From: a virus
DNA: 21,213 nt
Strand: one strand, 5' to 3'
Virus record (IMG/VR): IMGVR_UViG_3300046535_000607
Span: 1-21,213 of that record
Shown here: positions 21,014-21,213 of the stretch, piece after piece
Numbering within the stretch: the stretch's first letter is position 1
Layout of the letters: each line of letters opens with the position of its first letter
Notes under the pieces: generated by a model
The model's input: the letters and a program-made list of their open reading frames with translations, nothing else
The model's database searches: none
Told to the model about the DNA's origin: nothing
Translations under genes and position numbers: made by a program

Positions 21014-21057
21014 ACCTGGAGTGGGGGTGGAGTGGGGTGGCCAGCACCTGGAGTGGG
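21014..21057. repeat. 12-bp direct repeat ACCTGGAGTGGG with 32-bp period
   Basis: ACCTGGAGTGGG occurs at 21014-21025 and 21046-21057, again with a 32-bp period, the same as the repeat pair at 20638-20690. A further GGAGTG lies between them at 21029-21034. Confidence 0.65.
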
Positions 21058-21137
21058 TTCGACCTTAGAGCCTCTAATCGGGGAGCCGCTAGAGCGAGGT
21101 CTCACCTCTCGGCCCATGGCCCGCCGCCAGTCGCCCA

Positions 21138-21153
21138 AGTTCCACGTGAAACA
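21138..21153. promoter_or_regulatory. parS-like palindrome, site 2
   Basis: AGTTCCACGTGAAACA matches 14 of 16 positions of TGTTTCACGTGAAACA, and 15 of 16 if position 5 is allowed to vary as in the Bacillus consensus TGTTNCACGTGAAACA. It lies 361 bp from site 1 in the same non-coding region. Confidence 0.65.
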
Positions 21154-21213
21154 GGTCCAAGCCCCATCAGGCAAGACTCGTGCCAGTATAACTTGAGCTC
21201 ATGGCTCGATGGT

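Larger units (their letters stand above)
20844..21055. repeat. GGAGTG iteron-like cluster in both orientations
   Basis: GGAGTG occurs on the plus strand at 20966, 20975, 20984, 21018, 21029 and 21050, and its complement CACTCC at 20844 and 20872. Three plus-strand copies form a tandem of 9-bp units (GGAGTGGTA, GGAGTGGTA, GGAGTGTCG; 20966-20992). Clusters of short directly repeated sites of this kind are typical of initiator or transcription-factor binding arrays. Confidence 0.6.
20361..21213. other. ~850-bp non-coding control region, repeat-rich
   Basis: No frame here has a plausible ribosome site, codon pattern or recognisable protein; translated frames are Pro/Arg/Ser-rich low complexity. 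The region holds the terS promoter, a GGCCTAAGGCC dyad (20483-20493), a GGGCCTAAGG decamer at 20482 and again at 20766, a pair of AATCCCGG repeats (20523-20541), a 32-bp-period direct repeat, two parS-like palindromes, and a GGAGTG repeat cluster with arms on both strands. The plus strand is C-rich at about 20810-20880 and G-rich at 20958-21060. It is a candidate replication origin, partition or packaging control region. The right edge is the end of the window. Confidence 0.7.

Noticed and set aside
20958-21057. G-quadruplex in the G-rich strand
   Set aside because: Several G-runs exist, but four runs of three or more with short loops are not found together; only a weak two-tier form is possible.
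21164-21192. Plus-strand promoter with -10 TATAAC at 21187
   Set aside because: No acceptable -35 at 16-18 nt and no extended -10; the window ends too soon to see a gene.
20798-21196. 132-codon plus-strand frame through the repeat region
   Set aside because: Low-complexity Pro/Ser/Arg product, generated by C-rich and G-rich repeats; no ribosome site. A shorter 26-codon version from 21116 has no support either.
1-21213. tRNA genes, insertion sequences, integrase or attachment sites
   Set aside because: I looked for cloverleaf-like sequences, transposase motifs and recombinase motifs and saw none in this window.

Overview
This window is most of the late (virion, packaging and lysis) half of a tailed-phage or prophage genome of the P22-like short-tailed (podovirus) type. 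The evidence is the gene set and its order. Read leftward from about 20.4 kb, the minus strand carries small terminase, large terminase, portal, scaffold, P22-type coat protein, gp4-like and gp10-like tail factors, three large Ala/Gly-rich ejection-type proteins, a short fibre with a P22-tailspike-like head-binding region, fibre accessory genes and a lysis cassette. High GC and the protein flavour suggest a proteobacterial host, perhaps Burkholderiales or Pseudomonas; this is inference only.

Layout. 2-532 (+) is the C-terminal end of a VapE/primase-helicase-like replication protein, the only plus-strand gene, and its stop codon abuts the stop codon of the convergent late operon. 533-1900 (-) holds lysis genes: a TM protein, M15 peptidase endolysin, two-TM holin candidate, and nested Rz/Rz1 spanins. 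1908-4420 (-) holds the fibre, a glycine-rich adhesin candidate and accessory genes. 4421-9302 (-) holds three ejection/internal-virion proteins. 9304-10548 (-) holds a GNAT acetyltransferase, an aspartyl/asparaginyl-hydroxylase-like oxygenase and a small tail protein. 10535-15706 (-) holds gp10, gp4, a 49-aa protein, a putative decoration protein, coat and scaffold. 15826-20360 (-) holds portal, a second GNAT, TerL, a 39-aa membrane protein and TerS. Most joints are stop/start overlaps (TAATG, TGATG, ATGA), indicating translational coupling on long mRNAs.

Regulation visible in the sequence. A near-consensus sigma70 promoter (TTGACG-17-TATACT) lies so close to terS that its mRNA should be leaderless. 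A second (TTGACA-17-TACACT) lies between portal and scaffold, and its spacer is almost entirely a perfect 16-bp palindrome. Identical UUCG-loop hairpins flank the gene after the coat gene, and an 11-bp long-range stem precedes gp4, so the capsid region appears to have its own control of transcript level.

The most unusual stretch is 20.4-21.2 kb, about 850 bp without a credible gene. It contains two 14/16 matches to the universal bacterial parS centromere palindrome, a cluster of GGAGTG iteron-like repeats in both orientations around a 12-bp palindrome, and two sets of direct repeats each with a 32-bp period. It looks like a replication/partition or packaging control region. The parS-like sites raise the possibility that this phage is maintained extrachromosomally or recruits a chromosomal-type ParB. 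No ParA or ParB gene lies in the window.
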